In this document: positions 8,457 through 16,723 of the stretch, in pieces
Position numbering within the stretch: the stretch's first letter is position 1
Layout: every line of letters starts with the position of its first letter
Source of the DNA: CAYJPA01 sp964371945
GTDB taxonomy: Bacteria > Chloroflexota > Chloroflexia > Thermomicrobiales > UBA6265
Assembly (NCBI GenBank): GCA_964371945.1
Contig: CAYJPA010000019.1
Location: 7,721-71,720, forward strand
Length of the DNA stretch: 64,000 nt
Direction of reading: 5' to 3'
The notes under the pieces: generated by a model
Told to the model about the DNA's origin: nothing
What the model saw: only the letters and a program-made list of their open reading frames with translations
The model's database searches: none
Made by a program: the position numbers and the translations under genes

Positions 8457-9020
8457 TCATTCCAGGTTGTAATGGCGAGCCCGAATCTGTTCCATTGTCT
8501 GGCCACTCAACTCCCGGATTCGTATCGCCACCAAATCAAGAAAGACCAGCATCGCGATTTCGTAGGCGGTGCCCATCGCCAGGATGCTCTCGCTACCCCG
8601 GTCGTTAGCCATGGTTTGAGCGGGAATGTGGATGACGACGTCCGCTGCCCGCGGATCGGGTCCGTCCGGTTGGGCGGTGAGGGCGATCACCCGTGCACCG
8701 GCCTTCCGCGCCAGCTGAATCATTGACCCGGCCATCAATAGGTCGCCTGGCCCCGAACTGAGGAAAAGAGCGTCGCCTGGAACGACCGGTGGCGCGGTCA
8801 CATCGCCGGCCATGTGCGCGTCGAGCCCAAGATGCATCAAGCGCATGCAGAACGCACGAATCATCAAACCCTCTCTGCCAAGTCCGTAGCAAACGATACG
8901 GTTGGCGACCAGCAATTCAGCTGCCAGTCGATCAGCGGAGTCAGATTCGATCGCCTCAAAGGCGTTACTCAGCTCGTTCAGAGCGCGCTGTGCAAGCGAT
9001 TTCGTGTCTGCCAAGTCCAA
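8457..9020 (-). CDS. hxlB: SIS-domain sugar isomerase, 6-phospho-3-hexuloisomerase-like
   Basis: About 187 residues from a TTG start at 9020 (or 9014, better spaced from AGAAGGGAG). The frame is open to 9266, but that extension is Gln/Pro/Ser-rich and unlike the family. SIS features: IVCYGLGREGLMIRAFCMRL, LFLSSGPGDL, GARVIALTAQPDGPDPRAAD, and a C-terminus MGTAYEIAMLVFLDLVAIRI...MRARH-NLE-like, which is typical of HxlB. HxlB converts 3-hexulose-6-phosphate to fructose-6-phosphate in the ribulose-monophosphate route of formaldehyde fixation. No HxlA synthase is next to it, so it may act on another phosphosugar. It diverges from lon. Family assignment is good; the exact substrate is less sure. 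Confidence 0.75.
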   Translation of the reverse strand: MDLADTKSLAQRALNELSNAFEAIESDSADRLAAELLVANRIVCYGLGREGLMIRAFCMRLMHLGLDAHMAGDVTAPPVVPGDALFLSSGPGDLLMAGSMIQLARKAGARVIALTAQPDGPDPRAADVVIHIPAQTMANDRGSESILAMGTAYEIAMLVFLDLVAIRIRELSGQTMEQIRARHYNLE

Positions 9021-9247
9021 TACTCCCTTCTGTTCACTGTTTTCCCGAGAATTGTCCGCATTGGCATCGTTTTGTGCAGGGTGAGGCTGAAATGACGGTT
9101 CCGCGGGTGGTTGATGGGTAGGAGAGCGGATAGAATTCACCGACAACCAGATGTGGTTGAGCGCAATCGGTTGGGCAGGCCGCGAGTTGCGCGCACACCT
9201 CACCGTTTTGCCGTGGCGCTCGGCCGATTCACCTGAAAGATAGCCGC

Positions 9248-11851
9248 ATGCCGTTTGGCACAACACTCAAAAAAGCTGCAGAAACCGAAGCCGCCTCCGA
9301 GAATCCGACAGTTACGGTGTCCGAAGAGAAGGCCCCCGTCCGCAAACGGCGAACAGGTCCCCGAACCGAACGCCCCAAGAAGCGTCCGATTGCCCTGCCG
9401 GTGCTTGTCGTTGACGAAACCGTGCTGCTGCCTCACATGTCGATTCCCTTCCCAATCGAGGATGACGAGGCCGCGGCGGTGATCGACCGTGCCTCTCGAA
9501 TGCCGCAGCGTCAGGTGCTGGTGCTTACCGAACGCCCGATCAAAAAGGGCGATGCGGACGGTCATGATATCGGCGAGTTCCGCGAGCTCTTTGCCGATCT
9601 CGGGCTTGCCAGCTTCAATGAAGATGAGCCGATTGCCACCGAGGATTCCCCTGAATGGGTCCCTGACGACCAGTTCAGTGACGATGAGTTCGAGCTCTGC
9701 ACCGTCGGCGTGATCGCGGAGGTCGGGCAGCGGATTACGCGGCCTGGCGGTCACTCGCACGTCATCCTGCAAGGCGTGGCCCGCGGTGTCGTGGTCAGTT
9801 ATCTACAGCAGGAGCCCTATCTCGTTGCGAGGGTCAACCGGCACGACGATCCGGTCAGCAATTCGCCCGAGTCAGAAGCCGCAATGACCGCGGTCTTGGA
9901 GCAGATCGAGAACTACATCAGCATGCTTCCGAACGTTCCCGAAGAAGTGCTGACGATGGTTCGCAGCGTCGAGGAGCCGGGTTGGCTCGCGGACCTGATC
10001 GCTTTCTCGCCGGAATTCACGGCCGATCAACGTCAGGATTTGCTAGAAGTGCTCGATCCGGTCGAGCGGCTTCGCAAGCTCAGCGTGATGATCCAAAAGC
10101 GGCTGATCGTGCTGAATCTCCGCCAGCAGATCGCGACCGAAGCCCAGGCCGGGATGGATCGTCAGCAGCGCGAGTACTTCCTCCGCGAGCAAATCCGCGC
10201 GATTCAAAAGGAGCTCGGCGAGGGCAGCGCCGAAGAAACGCTCGCCGGCGAGCTTCGCGGCAAGATCGAAGAATGCGGAATGCCCGAGGATGTGAAGCAG
10301 AAGGCGCTCGTTCAAGTCGAACGCCTCGAGCAGCAGCATCCCTTCTCGCCTGAGATCGGCGTGATCCGCGGCTACCTCGAATGGTTGGTCGAGCTACCGT
10401 GGGCGACGGAAACGCCTGACCGGCTCGACCTAACAGAAGCGGCGGCAATTCTCGATGCCGACCATCATGGATTGGAAAAGGTCAAGGAGCGCATCGTCGA
10501 GTACATCGCGGTGCGGAAGCTGGCCGGTGAGAAGCTGCGCGCTCCGATCATCTGTTTTGTCGGACCTCCAGGGGTCGGCAAGACGAGTCTCGGCCGTTCA
10601 ATCGCGCGCTCGATCGGTCGCAACTATGTGCGGATGTCGCTCGGCGGCGTGCGCGACGAGGCCGAAATTCGCGGACATCGCCGCACTTATGTCGGCGCAA
10701 TGCCCGGCCGTGTGATCAAGGCGTTGCGCGACGCGAAGAGCAAGAACCCGGTGATGGTGCTCGACGAGATCGACAAGGTCGGTTCGGATGCCTTCCGGGG
10801 CGACCCCGCCTCCGCTCTCCTCGAGGTGCTCGATCCGGAACAGAACTCGTCTTTTTCGGACCACTACCTCGAGGTGCCGTTCGACCTTTCGAAGGTCATC
10901 TTCATCACGACCGCGAATCTGCTCGAGCTCATTCCGCCGGCGCTTCGTGACCGGATGGAAGTGATCGAGGTTCCAGGCTACACCGAGGTCGAAAAACTGG
11001 CGATTGCGCGCGATTTCCTGATGCCAAAGGCATTGGAGTCCCACGGTTTGACTCCCGAGCAGCTCAAGGTGACCGAGGACGGGCTCCGGCGTGTGATTCA
11101 GGAGTACACGGAAGAGTCCGGGGTTCGTAACCTGGAGCGCGAGCTCGGCACTCTCTGCCGCAAAATCGCGAAGCGCTTTGCCGGCGACGATCCACCGGCC
11201 GAGGTCACGATCACCGAGGTCGAGGTCGAAGCGTTCCTCGGGGTGCCGCGTTACGAGTACGGATTGGCCGAAGAGCAAGACGAAGTCGGCGTGGCAACGG
11301 GCGCCGCGGTGACCAGCGTCGGCGGCGACCTCCTTTCGATCGAAGTGATCGTGATGGAAGGCAAGGGCGAGCTGCTTTTGACTGGACAACTCGGCGAGGT
11401 GATGCAGGAATCGGCCCGGGCGGCCATCAGTTACGCCCGCGCCAATGCCGACGACTTTGGTTTGGAGCCAGGCTTCTTCGACAAGCGCAACATCCACGTG
11501 CATATTCCGGCCGGTGCAATTCCTAAGGATGGTCCGTCGGCAGGGATCACGATCGCGACCGCGCTGATCTCCGCCCTTACTGGACGGAAGGTGCGCAAGG
11601 ATGTCGCGATGACCGGCGAGGTGACGCTGCGCGGCAAGGTACTTCCGATCGGGGGACTACGCGAAAAGACGCTCGCCGCACATCGCGGAGGAATCAAGAC
11701 CTTCATTCTGCCGAAGCGGAACGCGAAAGATGTGTCGGAACTGCCCGAAGTGGTGCGATCCGAAATTAAGCTCATTCAAGTTAGCGCCCTGTCGGAGGTG
11801 CTCGACGCGGCGCTGCTTCCGCTGGAAGCTCGCGGACTCCACGTCGCCTAG
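9248..11851 (+). CDS. lon: ATP-dependent Lon protease
   Basis: The 867-residue protein has the bacterial LonA layout: LON substrate-binding domain (about 45-250, starting IALPVLVVDETVLLPHM), a coiled helical part, AAA+ ATPase with Walker A GPPGVGKTS near 440 and Walker B VMVLDEIDK, then the S16 protease domain with the catalytic Ser in KDGPSAGITI and Lys in RGKVLPIGGLREKTLAA. It degrades misfolded and regulatory proteins in the cytosol. The first 45 residues are a Lys/Arg/Glu-rich extension (RKRRTGPRTERPKKRP), longer than in Escherichia coli Lon. No CIRCE-like heat-shock operator was seen in the 227-base gap to the divergent hxlB-like gene. Confidence 0.97.
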   Translation: MPFGTTLKKAAETEAASENPTVTVSEEKAPVRKRRTGPRTERPKKRPIALPVLVVDETVLLPHMSIPFPIEDDEAAAVIDRASRMPQRQVLVLTERPIKKGDADGHDIGEFRELFADLGLASFNEDEPIATEDSPEWVPDDQFSDDEFELCTVGVIAEVGQRITRPGGHSHVILQGVARGVVVSYLQQEPYLVARVNRHDDPVSNSPESEAAMTAVLEQIENYISMLPNVPEEVLTMVRSVEEPGWLADLIAFSPEFTADQRQDLLEVLDPVERLRKLSVMIQKRLIVLNLRQQIATEAQAGMDRQQREYFLREQIRAIQKELGEGSAEETLAGELRGKIEECGMPEDVKQKALVQVERLEQQHPFSPEIGVIRGYLEWLVELPWATETPDRLDLTEAAAILDADHHGLEKVKERIVEYIAVRKLAGEKLRAPIICFVGPPGVGKTSLGRSIARSIGRNYVRMSLGGVRDEAEIRGHRRTYVGAMPGRVIKALRDAKSKNPVMVLDEIDKVGSDAFRGDPASALLEVLDPEQNSSFSDHYLEVPFDLSKVIFITTANLLELIPPALRDRMEVIEVPGYTEVEKLAIARDFLMPKALESHGLTPEQLKVTEDGLRRVIQEYTEESGVRNLERELGTLCRKIAKRFAGDDPPAEVTITEVEVEAFLGVPRYEYGLAEEQDEVGVATGAAVTSVGGDLLSIEVIVMEGKGELLLTGQLGEVMQESARAAISYARANADDFGLEPGFFDKRNIHVHIPAGAIPKDGPSAGITIATALISALTGRKVRKDVAMTGEVTLRGKVLPIGGLREKTLAAHRGGIKTFILPKRNAKDVSELPEVVRSEIKLIQVSALSEVLDAALLPLEARGLHVA

Positions 11852-11947
11852 CTACTCCCACATCGGGACCTGGACGCTCCGTACGGCTCCCGATCCGCGT
11901 CTTGGTGAACGGAATAGGCGAATTCGGCGCTCTTTGCGGACATTCTC

Positions 11948-11987
11948 TTGACAAAACTGGGGTCCTAGTACAATCTTCCTAGGACCC
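11948..11987 (+). promoter_or_regulatory. Promoter with embedded 9-bp inverted repeat
   Basis: TTGACA at 11948-11953 and TACAAT at 11969-11974 form a sigma-70-like pair, with a short 15-base spacer. GGGTCCTAG (11960-11968) and CTAGGACCC (11979-11987) are perfect inverted arms around ten bases that contain the -10 hexamer. The arrangement suggests an operator that blocks polymerase. The next gene starts at 12024. Confidence 0.5.
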
Positions 11988-12023
11988 TTGCCTGAGAGAC
12001 ACCCGTCGTCGAGGAGCAAAACG

Positions 12024-12359
12024 GTGACCCGCAGCCGTACGTCTAAACCCGAGGACCGCGTCGTCGCGGAACAATCAACCCCAGCGAATGTGTACCGCTT
12101 GTTCGCCGTCGAACCGCATGGCTGGTCGACAGTTTTGCTCGAAGATCGAGCAGGCTCCATCTACTTGGCGTCGTCCGCGACCGGCAGTTTGATCTCGGTC
12201 TCGAGGGACGACGCCGAGCGTATGCTAGCGGAGCGGGCCTACAGGCTCTGGCAGGGTGATCGGCGTTGGGCCGCGCTCGAATCGCTGCCTCTGGTGGCCT
12301 CCGCCTTCGTGCGGGACATCCCACAACCGGATCACGATGGAGCGGATGCGTCCTTCTAG
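12024..12359 (+). CDS. Small protein of unknown function
   Basis: About 111 residues from a GTG at 12024, chosen because GAGGAG lies seven bases upstream; an in-frame ATG at 11988 falls at the edge of the promoter palindrome and is unlikely. The N-terminus is basic (TRSRTSKPEDR), the core has alternating beta-like segments (NVYRLFAVEPHGWSTVLLED, GSIYLASSATGSLISVS) followed by a helix (RDDAERMLAERAYRLWQGD). No signal peptide, Cys pairs or known catalytic motif. I do not recognise the family. It stands alone between lon and the convergent metal ABC operon and has its own promoter with a palindromic operator-like site, so it may be tightly regulated. Confidence 0.65.
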   Translation: MTRSRTSKPEDRVVAEQSTPANVYRLFAVEPHGWSTVLLEDRAGSIYLASSATGSLISVSRDDAERMLAERAYRLWQGDRRWAALESLPLVASAFVRDIPQPDHDGADASF

Positions 12360-12422
12360 AGCCCTGTCTCATCCATGATCGACATCAACCCGGGACAAGA
12401 ATGAGTCGCGGCGAACAGCCGG

Positions 12423-13535
12423 CTATGTCATGACGATCGCTTCGCGTGCACGCGCGCGGCCGTCGTCGGTCAACGACAGGTCGCCATTCTGTTGGCGAAC
12501 GAGCTCATGCCGTTCCGCCAACTGAACGACGCGAACCGCGAAATCTGGTTGCCAGCGCAGATGGGCGTTCAAGTGCTCGACGCGGTTCTCCTCTGATGCG
12601 CTCGGCAGCCCTTCATGGTTGAAGAGATGGATCGTCAGCATTGTTAGGGCGAATTCCCAACCCTGGCGTGCTCGACGACGGGCGGCCGCGGCGAGCCCCT
12701 GTTCGGGCGCAAGGAGGAACGCCGTGAGGAAGATCGCCCCGACCATCGTCGCCACGGCTCCCGCAATCGATGCATCGAGCCAGTGCGCCAGCCAGTAGCC
12801 GGAGATCGCCGCCGTCGCACCCAGAAACACACTGATGACCATCATGTACGAAAGCCTATTTGAGAGGAGATAAGCCGTGGCCGGCGGCCCGATCATGAGC
12901 GCGACGACAAGGATCGATCCAACCGCGTCGAACGCGCCGACCGCCGTGATCGAAACCGAGCTCATCAATGCATAATGCATAACTGCTGGCGCGAAACCCA
13001 GCGTCGCGGCAAGTCCGGCATCGAATGTCGCGAGTTTGAGCTCCTTGTAGAACACGCCAATGAAGAGCGCGTTCAGCAGCAAAATTGCGGTCATCAGGAT
13101 CAGCGACTGTGGTCCGATGTCGTAGTCGCTGATGATGACCCGGCGAAACGGTGCGAACGCCAGCTCTCCAAGTAACACGGCGTCAATATCGAGGTGCACG
13201 TTGCTGGCATAGCGGGAGATGAGGATGACGCCAACGCTGAACAGGAGCGGAAAAACAAGACCAATCGCGGCGTCTTCACGCACCCGACCCGTGCGTTGAA
13301 GCAGCTCGACCAGCACGACCGTCGCGATCCCGACCAAGGCCGCTCCGATCACCAGGAACGGTGACGAGAGATTTTCGACCACGAAGAACGCGAGCACGAT
13401 TCCGAGCAGGATTGAGTGGCTTATTGCGTCGCTCATCATCGACATGCGGCGCAACACCAGGAAGACGCCCGGCAGCGCGCATGCAGCGGCGACTACGACG
13501 GCAATCAATTGGATCTCTATCTGCGAAGACGTCAT
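12423..13535 (-). CDS. Metal (Mn/Zn/Fe) ABC transporter permease with C-terminal winged-helix domain
   Basis: The first 280 residues are a polytopic ZnuB/MntB-type permease of the ABC-3 family, with MSDAISHSILLGIVLAFFV near residue 33, VGAFDAVGSILVVALMIGP and many hydrophobic helices. The last 85 residues are soluble and read as a winged helix: LTIHLFNHEG, HLRWQPDFAVRVVQLAERHELV, NGDLSLTDDGRARAREAI. Such a tail resembles the DtxR/MarR DNA-binding fold. It overlaps the upstream permease gene by four bases and is last in the operon ZnuA-like, ATPase, permease, permease. Whether the tail binds DNA or only senses metal or couples the subunits is unknown. Confidence 0.88.
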   Translation of the reverse strand: MTSSQIEIQLIAVVVAAACALPGVFLVLRRMSMMSDAISHSILLGIVLAFFVVENLSSPFLVIGAALVGIATVVLVELLQRTGRVREDAAIGLVFPLLFSVGVILISRYASNVHLDIDAVLLGELAFAPFRRVIISDYDIGPQSLILMTAILLLNALFIGVFYKELKLATFDAGLAATLGFAPAVMHYALMSSVSITAVGAFDAVGSILVVALMIGPPATAYLLSNRLSYMMVISVFLGATAAISGYWLAHWLDASIAGAVATMVGAIFLTAFLLAPEQGLAAAARRRARQGWEFALTMLTIHLFNHEGLPSASEENRVEHLNAHLRWQPDFAVRVVQLAERHELVRQQNGDLSLTDDGRARAREAIVMT

Positions 13536-14713
13536 TTGGCCGGCCTCACGGTCTTGTTGCCAGGATGCTCATCGGAAGACTCGTCTCCGCGGTCGCGACC
13601 GTGCAGGTCGGTTTCCATGGCGGCAGCTCGACCTTCAGGGGTGAGGAGCCACGCGCCGGTATCGGTTCGATGCACCAATCCGCGTTCATCGAGTTGAGCC
13701 AGGGTGCGAACCAGACCTGATCGACCGGGATTCATGGCGCGCAGCACCGCGGCCGGGTGACCCGCCAATCCGCCGGCATGTTGCGCTTCGAGAACCGCGA
13801 GATCGGCGAGAAGGGCGTCACCTCGGAGCCGGTGTCGTGTCTGACGCTCAACGACAATGCCCCATAGGAGCCCCCGTCCCGGAGCGAACAGGAGTGAAAT
13901 CAATACGATCGCGCTTACGGTCACAACAATTGTTGGACCCGTCGGGAGCCGGTTTGTCGTGCCGCTTAAGGTTGCACCGACCACGCCTGAAAGCGCGCCG
14001 AAAAAAGCCGACAGGATGACCATCAGGCCGAGCCGGTCGGTCCATTGCCGGGCGGCGGCGGCCGGGGCGACGATCATCGCGCTCATCAGAACGACACCGA
14101 CCGTTTGGAGCCCCACCACGATCGCGATCACGATCAGCGAGGTCAGCACGACATCGAGCAGGCGAACCGGGTAACCGATCGTTGCGCCAAAGTCCTGATC
14201 GAAACTGAGGAGCTTGAATTCCTTCCAGAACATGATCAGAACGAGGATAGCGATCGCGCCGATCCCCGCCATAGTGAGCACGTCGTTGACGACGAGCGTC
14301 GCGGCTTGCCCAAAGAGGTACTTGTCCAGTCCGGCTTGGGACGAATCGGGACGGCGCTGGATGAAGGTGAGCAGCATCAAACCGACGCCGAAGAAGACGG
14401 AGAGAACTAAGCCAAGCGCGCTGTCGAACTTGACCCGGGTCGTGCGAACGATGCCCGCTACGAGGTAAGTGCCGATCCAACCGGCAATCGCGGCTCCGAT
14501 CAACAACACGAGCGGAGCCTTGCTGCCGGTCAGGAGAAACGCGAGAGCAATTCCAGGCAGCGCGGCATGCGAGATCGCATCACCGACGAGACTCTGACGG
14601 CGCAGAACCGCGAACGACCCCAACGCCCCAGAGACGATGCCCAATGCCCCGGAGCCCAGTGCCACGGTTCTGAGCGTATAGTCGAAGATCAGATCGTGGA
14701 GAACGTCATCCAA
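13532..14713 (-). CDS. Metal (Mn/Zn/Fe) ABC transporter permease with C-terminal winged-helix domain
   Basis: A 393-residue protein. Residues 1-290 form the ABC-3 family permease, with AVLRRQSLVGDAISHAALPGI near residue 34, LLSFDQDFGATIGYP, GLQTVGVVLMSAMIVAPAAAA. The C-terminal 100 residues are cytoplasmic, with HAGGLAGHPAAVLRAM, RSGLVRTLAQLDERGLVHRTDTGAWLLTPEGR, a helix-turn-helix plus wing pattern, then an acidic tail. It overlaps the next permease by four bases and lies five bases after the ATPase gene. Two related but not identical permeases imply a heterodimeric channel. Metal choice cannot be set from sequence; manganese or iron is suggested by the TroA-like binding protein. Confidence 0.88.
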   Translation of the reverse strand: MDDVLHDLIFDYTLRTVALGSGALGIVSGALGSFAVLRRQSLVGDAISHAALPGIALAFLLTGSKAPLVLLIGAAIAGWIGTYLVAGIVRTTRVKFDSALGLVLSVFFGVGLMLLTFIQRRPDSSQAGLDKYLFGQAATLVVNDVLTMAGIGAIAILVLIMFWKEFKLLSFDQDFGATIGYPVRLLDVVLTSLIVIAIVVGLQTVGVVLMSAMIVAPAAAARQWTDRLGLMVILSAFFGALSGVVGATLSGTTNRLPTGPTIVVTVSAIVLISLLFAPGRGLLWGIVVERQTRHRLRGDALLADLAVLEAQHAGGLAGHPAAVLRAMNPGRSGLVRTLAQLDERGLVHRTDTGAWLLTPEGRAAAMETDLHGRDRGDESSDEHPGNKTVRPAK

Positions 14714-14718
14714 GGTCG

Positions 14719-15513
14719 CTAATCCTGACCGGCATCGCCGCCTTCGGCAGTCGTCCTATTGAGGAATGCAACGCGGCCGCCGTAGGCGAGACGAAGATTC
14801 CGTTCGGTAAAGACCTCGTCGACCGGACCACTGGCGATTCGGCGAACGTTCATCAGGGTGACCCAGTCGAAATACTCGGGCACGGTTTGCAGATCGTGGT
14901 GGACCGCGACGACTGTTCTGCCGGATGCCCGCAAGTCTCTGAGCAAGGCGATGATGGCGCGCTCGGTTGTTGCGTCGACGCCCTGGAATGGCTCGTCCAT
15001 GAGGTAGATAAGCGAGTCCTGAACGAGTGCGCGCGCCAGGAAGACCCGTTGCTGCTGACCGCCGGAGAGCTGGCTGATTTGCCGGTTCGCAAATTGCTCC
15101 ATTCCGACTTTCGATAGCGCATCGAGCGCTCTCAATCGATCGTCTTTCCCGGGCCGCCTGACCCAGCCCAATGCGCCGTATCGCCCCATTGTGACCACAT
15201 CGAGCACGCTCGTCGGGAAATCCCAGTCGACGCTTCCGCGCTGAGGCACGTAACCAACCGAGCGGCGCTGCCCTACGTATGGCTTGCCAAAGATGCTGAC
15301 CTGCCCGGCGACCGGCTTGAGCAAGCCAAGAATCGCCTTGATCAGCGTCGTCTTGCCGGCGCCGTTCGGGCCGACGATCGCCATCAGTACGCCCGGCGGA
15401 ACAGAGACATCCACATCCCAGAGTACCGGATTCTCGTTGTAGGCGACGGTAAGGTCCGTCACCTCGATCGCCGCGGTGCCTGTTTCGGCGCGAGCGCCTT
15501 GGATAACGGTCAT
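14719..15513 (-). CDS. Metal ABC transporter ATP-binding protein
   Basis: A 264-residue ABC ATPase of the MntB/ZnuC type: Walker A GPNGAGKTTLIKAILG near residue 49, Q-loop in GYVPQRGSVDWDFP (a signature shared by Mn/Zn/Fe importers), RYGALGWVRRPGKDD, signature LSGGQQQRVFLARAL, Walker B LIYLMDEPFQGVD and the switch His in VVAVHHDL. It energises the two permeases. The gene overlaps the binding-protein gene by four bases (15510-15513). The operon order and tight spacing leave little doubt about the role; the ion is not determined. Confidence 0.95.
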   Translation of the reverse strand: MTVIQGARAETGTAAIEVTDLTVAYNENPVLWDVDVSVPPGVLMAIVGPNGAGKTTLIKAILGLLKPVAGQVSIFGKPYVGQRRSVGYVPQRGSVDWDFPTSVLDVVTMGRYGALGWVRRPGKDDRLRALDALSKVGMEQFANRQISQLSGGQQQRVFLARALVQDSLIYLMDEPFQGVDATTERAIIALLRDLRASGRTVVAVHHDLQTVPEYFDWVTLMNVRRIASGPVDEVFTERNLRLAYGGRVAFLNRTTAEGGDAGQD

Positions 15514-16538
15514 GCAGGTTCCTCCGCGCTGAGGCCAAGCAGCGCACTGACGATGGTGTCGGTGTTCGTGCGGACCATGCCGATGTATGTGCCTTCGTAT
15601 GTTCCCTTGTCGCCCATCGCGTCAGAAAAGAGTTGACCGCCTATCTGGACATTCCATCCACGCGATTTCACCGCTTCCCGAAGCGCTTCGACGGTCCGAC
15701 GAGGAACCGAGGATTCGACGAAGATCGCCGGGATTCGGCGTTCGGTTATGAATTCAGCAAGCTTCTGGACGTCCCCGGTGCCCGCTTCGGTTGCGGTACT
15801 GATCCCTTGCAGTCCACGGACCTCGAAACCGTACTGAGCGCCGAAGTAACCAAACGCGTCGTGTGCGGTAATAAGGATCCGGTTCTCGGCGGGCAGCCGA
15901 GCGGCTTGAGCTCGTACATACGCGTCGAGCTCATCCAGCTGCACCGCATATGCGATCGCTCGTTCCTTATAGTCGACGGCGTGACCGGGGTCCATCGCGA
16001 TGTACGTGTCGCGGATAACCTCGACCGTGAGTTTCCACATGGTGACATCGAACCAAACATGCGGATCGTAATGTCCCGCAAACTCAGGCGGTGAATGGAG
16101 CAGCTCGCGAGGGATTCGATCCGTGACGGCGACAGTGACGCTACGGTCGCCCATCCGTTCTAGAACCTCGGCCAGCCCCGCTTCGAGATGGAGTCCGTTG
16201 AAAAGGACAATATCGGCCTCGGCGAGTCGCTGAACGTCACCCTCACTCGCTTTATAGAGATGGGGATCAACTCCAGCGCCCATCATCGTGCGGACATCGA
16301 CTCGATCGCCCCCGACGATCGCGGCGACATCACCGATCATCCCCGTGGTGGCGACGACCTTGATCTGACGGTCTGTGACAATCGTCAGGCCGTGTTCCTT
16401 GACCTTGCCGCACGCCGTGAGCACGCCAACGGACAGTAGGCAGACAACGACCAGTGGAAAAATGCGGCGGCTCCAGCATGTTCGCGAGTATCGTGACAAT
16501 GGGCAGGGCGATTTCGACTCACGTTGACCGGAGCGCAT
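15510..16538 (-). CDS. Metal ABC transporter substrate-binding lipoprotein (TroA/MntA type)
   Basis: Start taken at ATG 16538, which gives a lipoprotein signal (SRRIFPLVVVCLLSVGVLTAC; Cys becomes the lipidated residue) and has GGAG upstream; the frame is open to 16619. Cluster A-I features: VVATTGMIGDVAAIVGGDRV, metal His in GVDPHLYKASEGDV, second His in HYDPHVWFDV, third ligand region ITAHDAFGYFG, and the acidic ligand in PAIFVESSVPRRT. The His/His/Glu/Asp set and GIS-A-E-GT-D motif (LQGISTATEAGTGDVQ) are typical of Mn/Fe-type rather than His-rich-loop Zn proteins. First gene of the operon; a palindrome 110 bases upstream is a candidate metal-regulator site. Confidence 0.93.
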   Translation of the reverse strand: MRSGQRESKSPCPLSRYSRTCWSRRIFPLVVVCLLSVGVLTACGKVKEHGLTIVTDRQIKVVATTGMIGDVAAIVGGDRVDVRTMMGAGVDPHLYKASEGDVQRLAEADIVLFNGLHLEAGLAEVLERMGDRSVTVAVTDRIPRELLHSPPEFAGHYDPHVWFDVTMWKLTVEVIRDTYIAMDPGHAVDYKERAIAYAVQLDELDAYVRAQAARLPAENRILITAHDAFGYFGAQYGFEVRGLQGISTATEAGTGDVQKLAEFITERRIPAIFVESSVPRRTVEALREAVKSRGWNVQIGGQLFSDAMGDKGTYEGTYIGMVRTNTDTIVSALLGLSAEEPA

Positions 16539-16648
16539 TCGAACAAACTCCAAGCAAATAGTTTCTGATTTCTTTCGGCCGCCGGCGACGACGCGCACGT
16601 CGCCGCGCTGCCGAACCAAAGGGCAGTGACCATGTTATTGCAGACGAT

Positions 16649-16668
16649 AACTAATTTCAAGATTAGTT
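16649..16668. promoter_or_regulatory. Palindromic candidate operator upstream of the metal-uptake operon
   Basis: AACTAATTTCAAGATTAGTT is a perfect 7-bp inverted repeat around six bases, AT-rich in a GC-rich genome and about 110 bases before the metal-binding lipoprotein start. Its size and TTAG/CTAA edges recall DtxR/MntR-type boxes, but the match to any known consensus is not close. Confidence 0.45.
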
Positions 16669-16723
16669 GTGACTAAATCCCCGGCATCCGCGCTCGTGTA
16701 GGATCCTTAGGTACGGTCCGTCA

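Noticed and set aside
8176..8460. Minus-strand frame between pdxH and the hxlB-like gene
   Set aside because: No homology features, and it overlaps the pdxH end; the gap looks empty.
9021..9266. N-terminal extension of the hxlB-like gene
   Set aside because: Composition is unlike the family and a good ribosome site lies before TTG 9014/9020.
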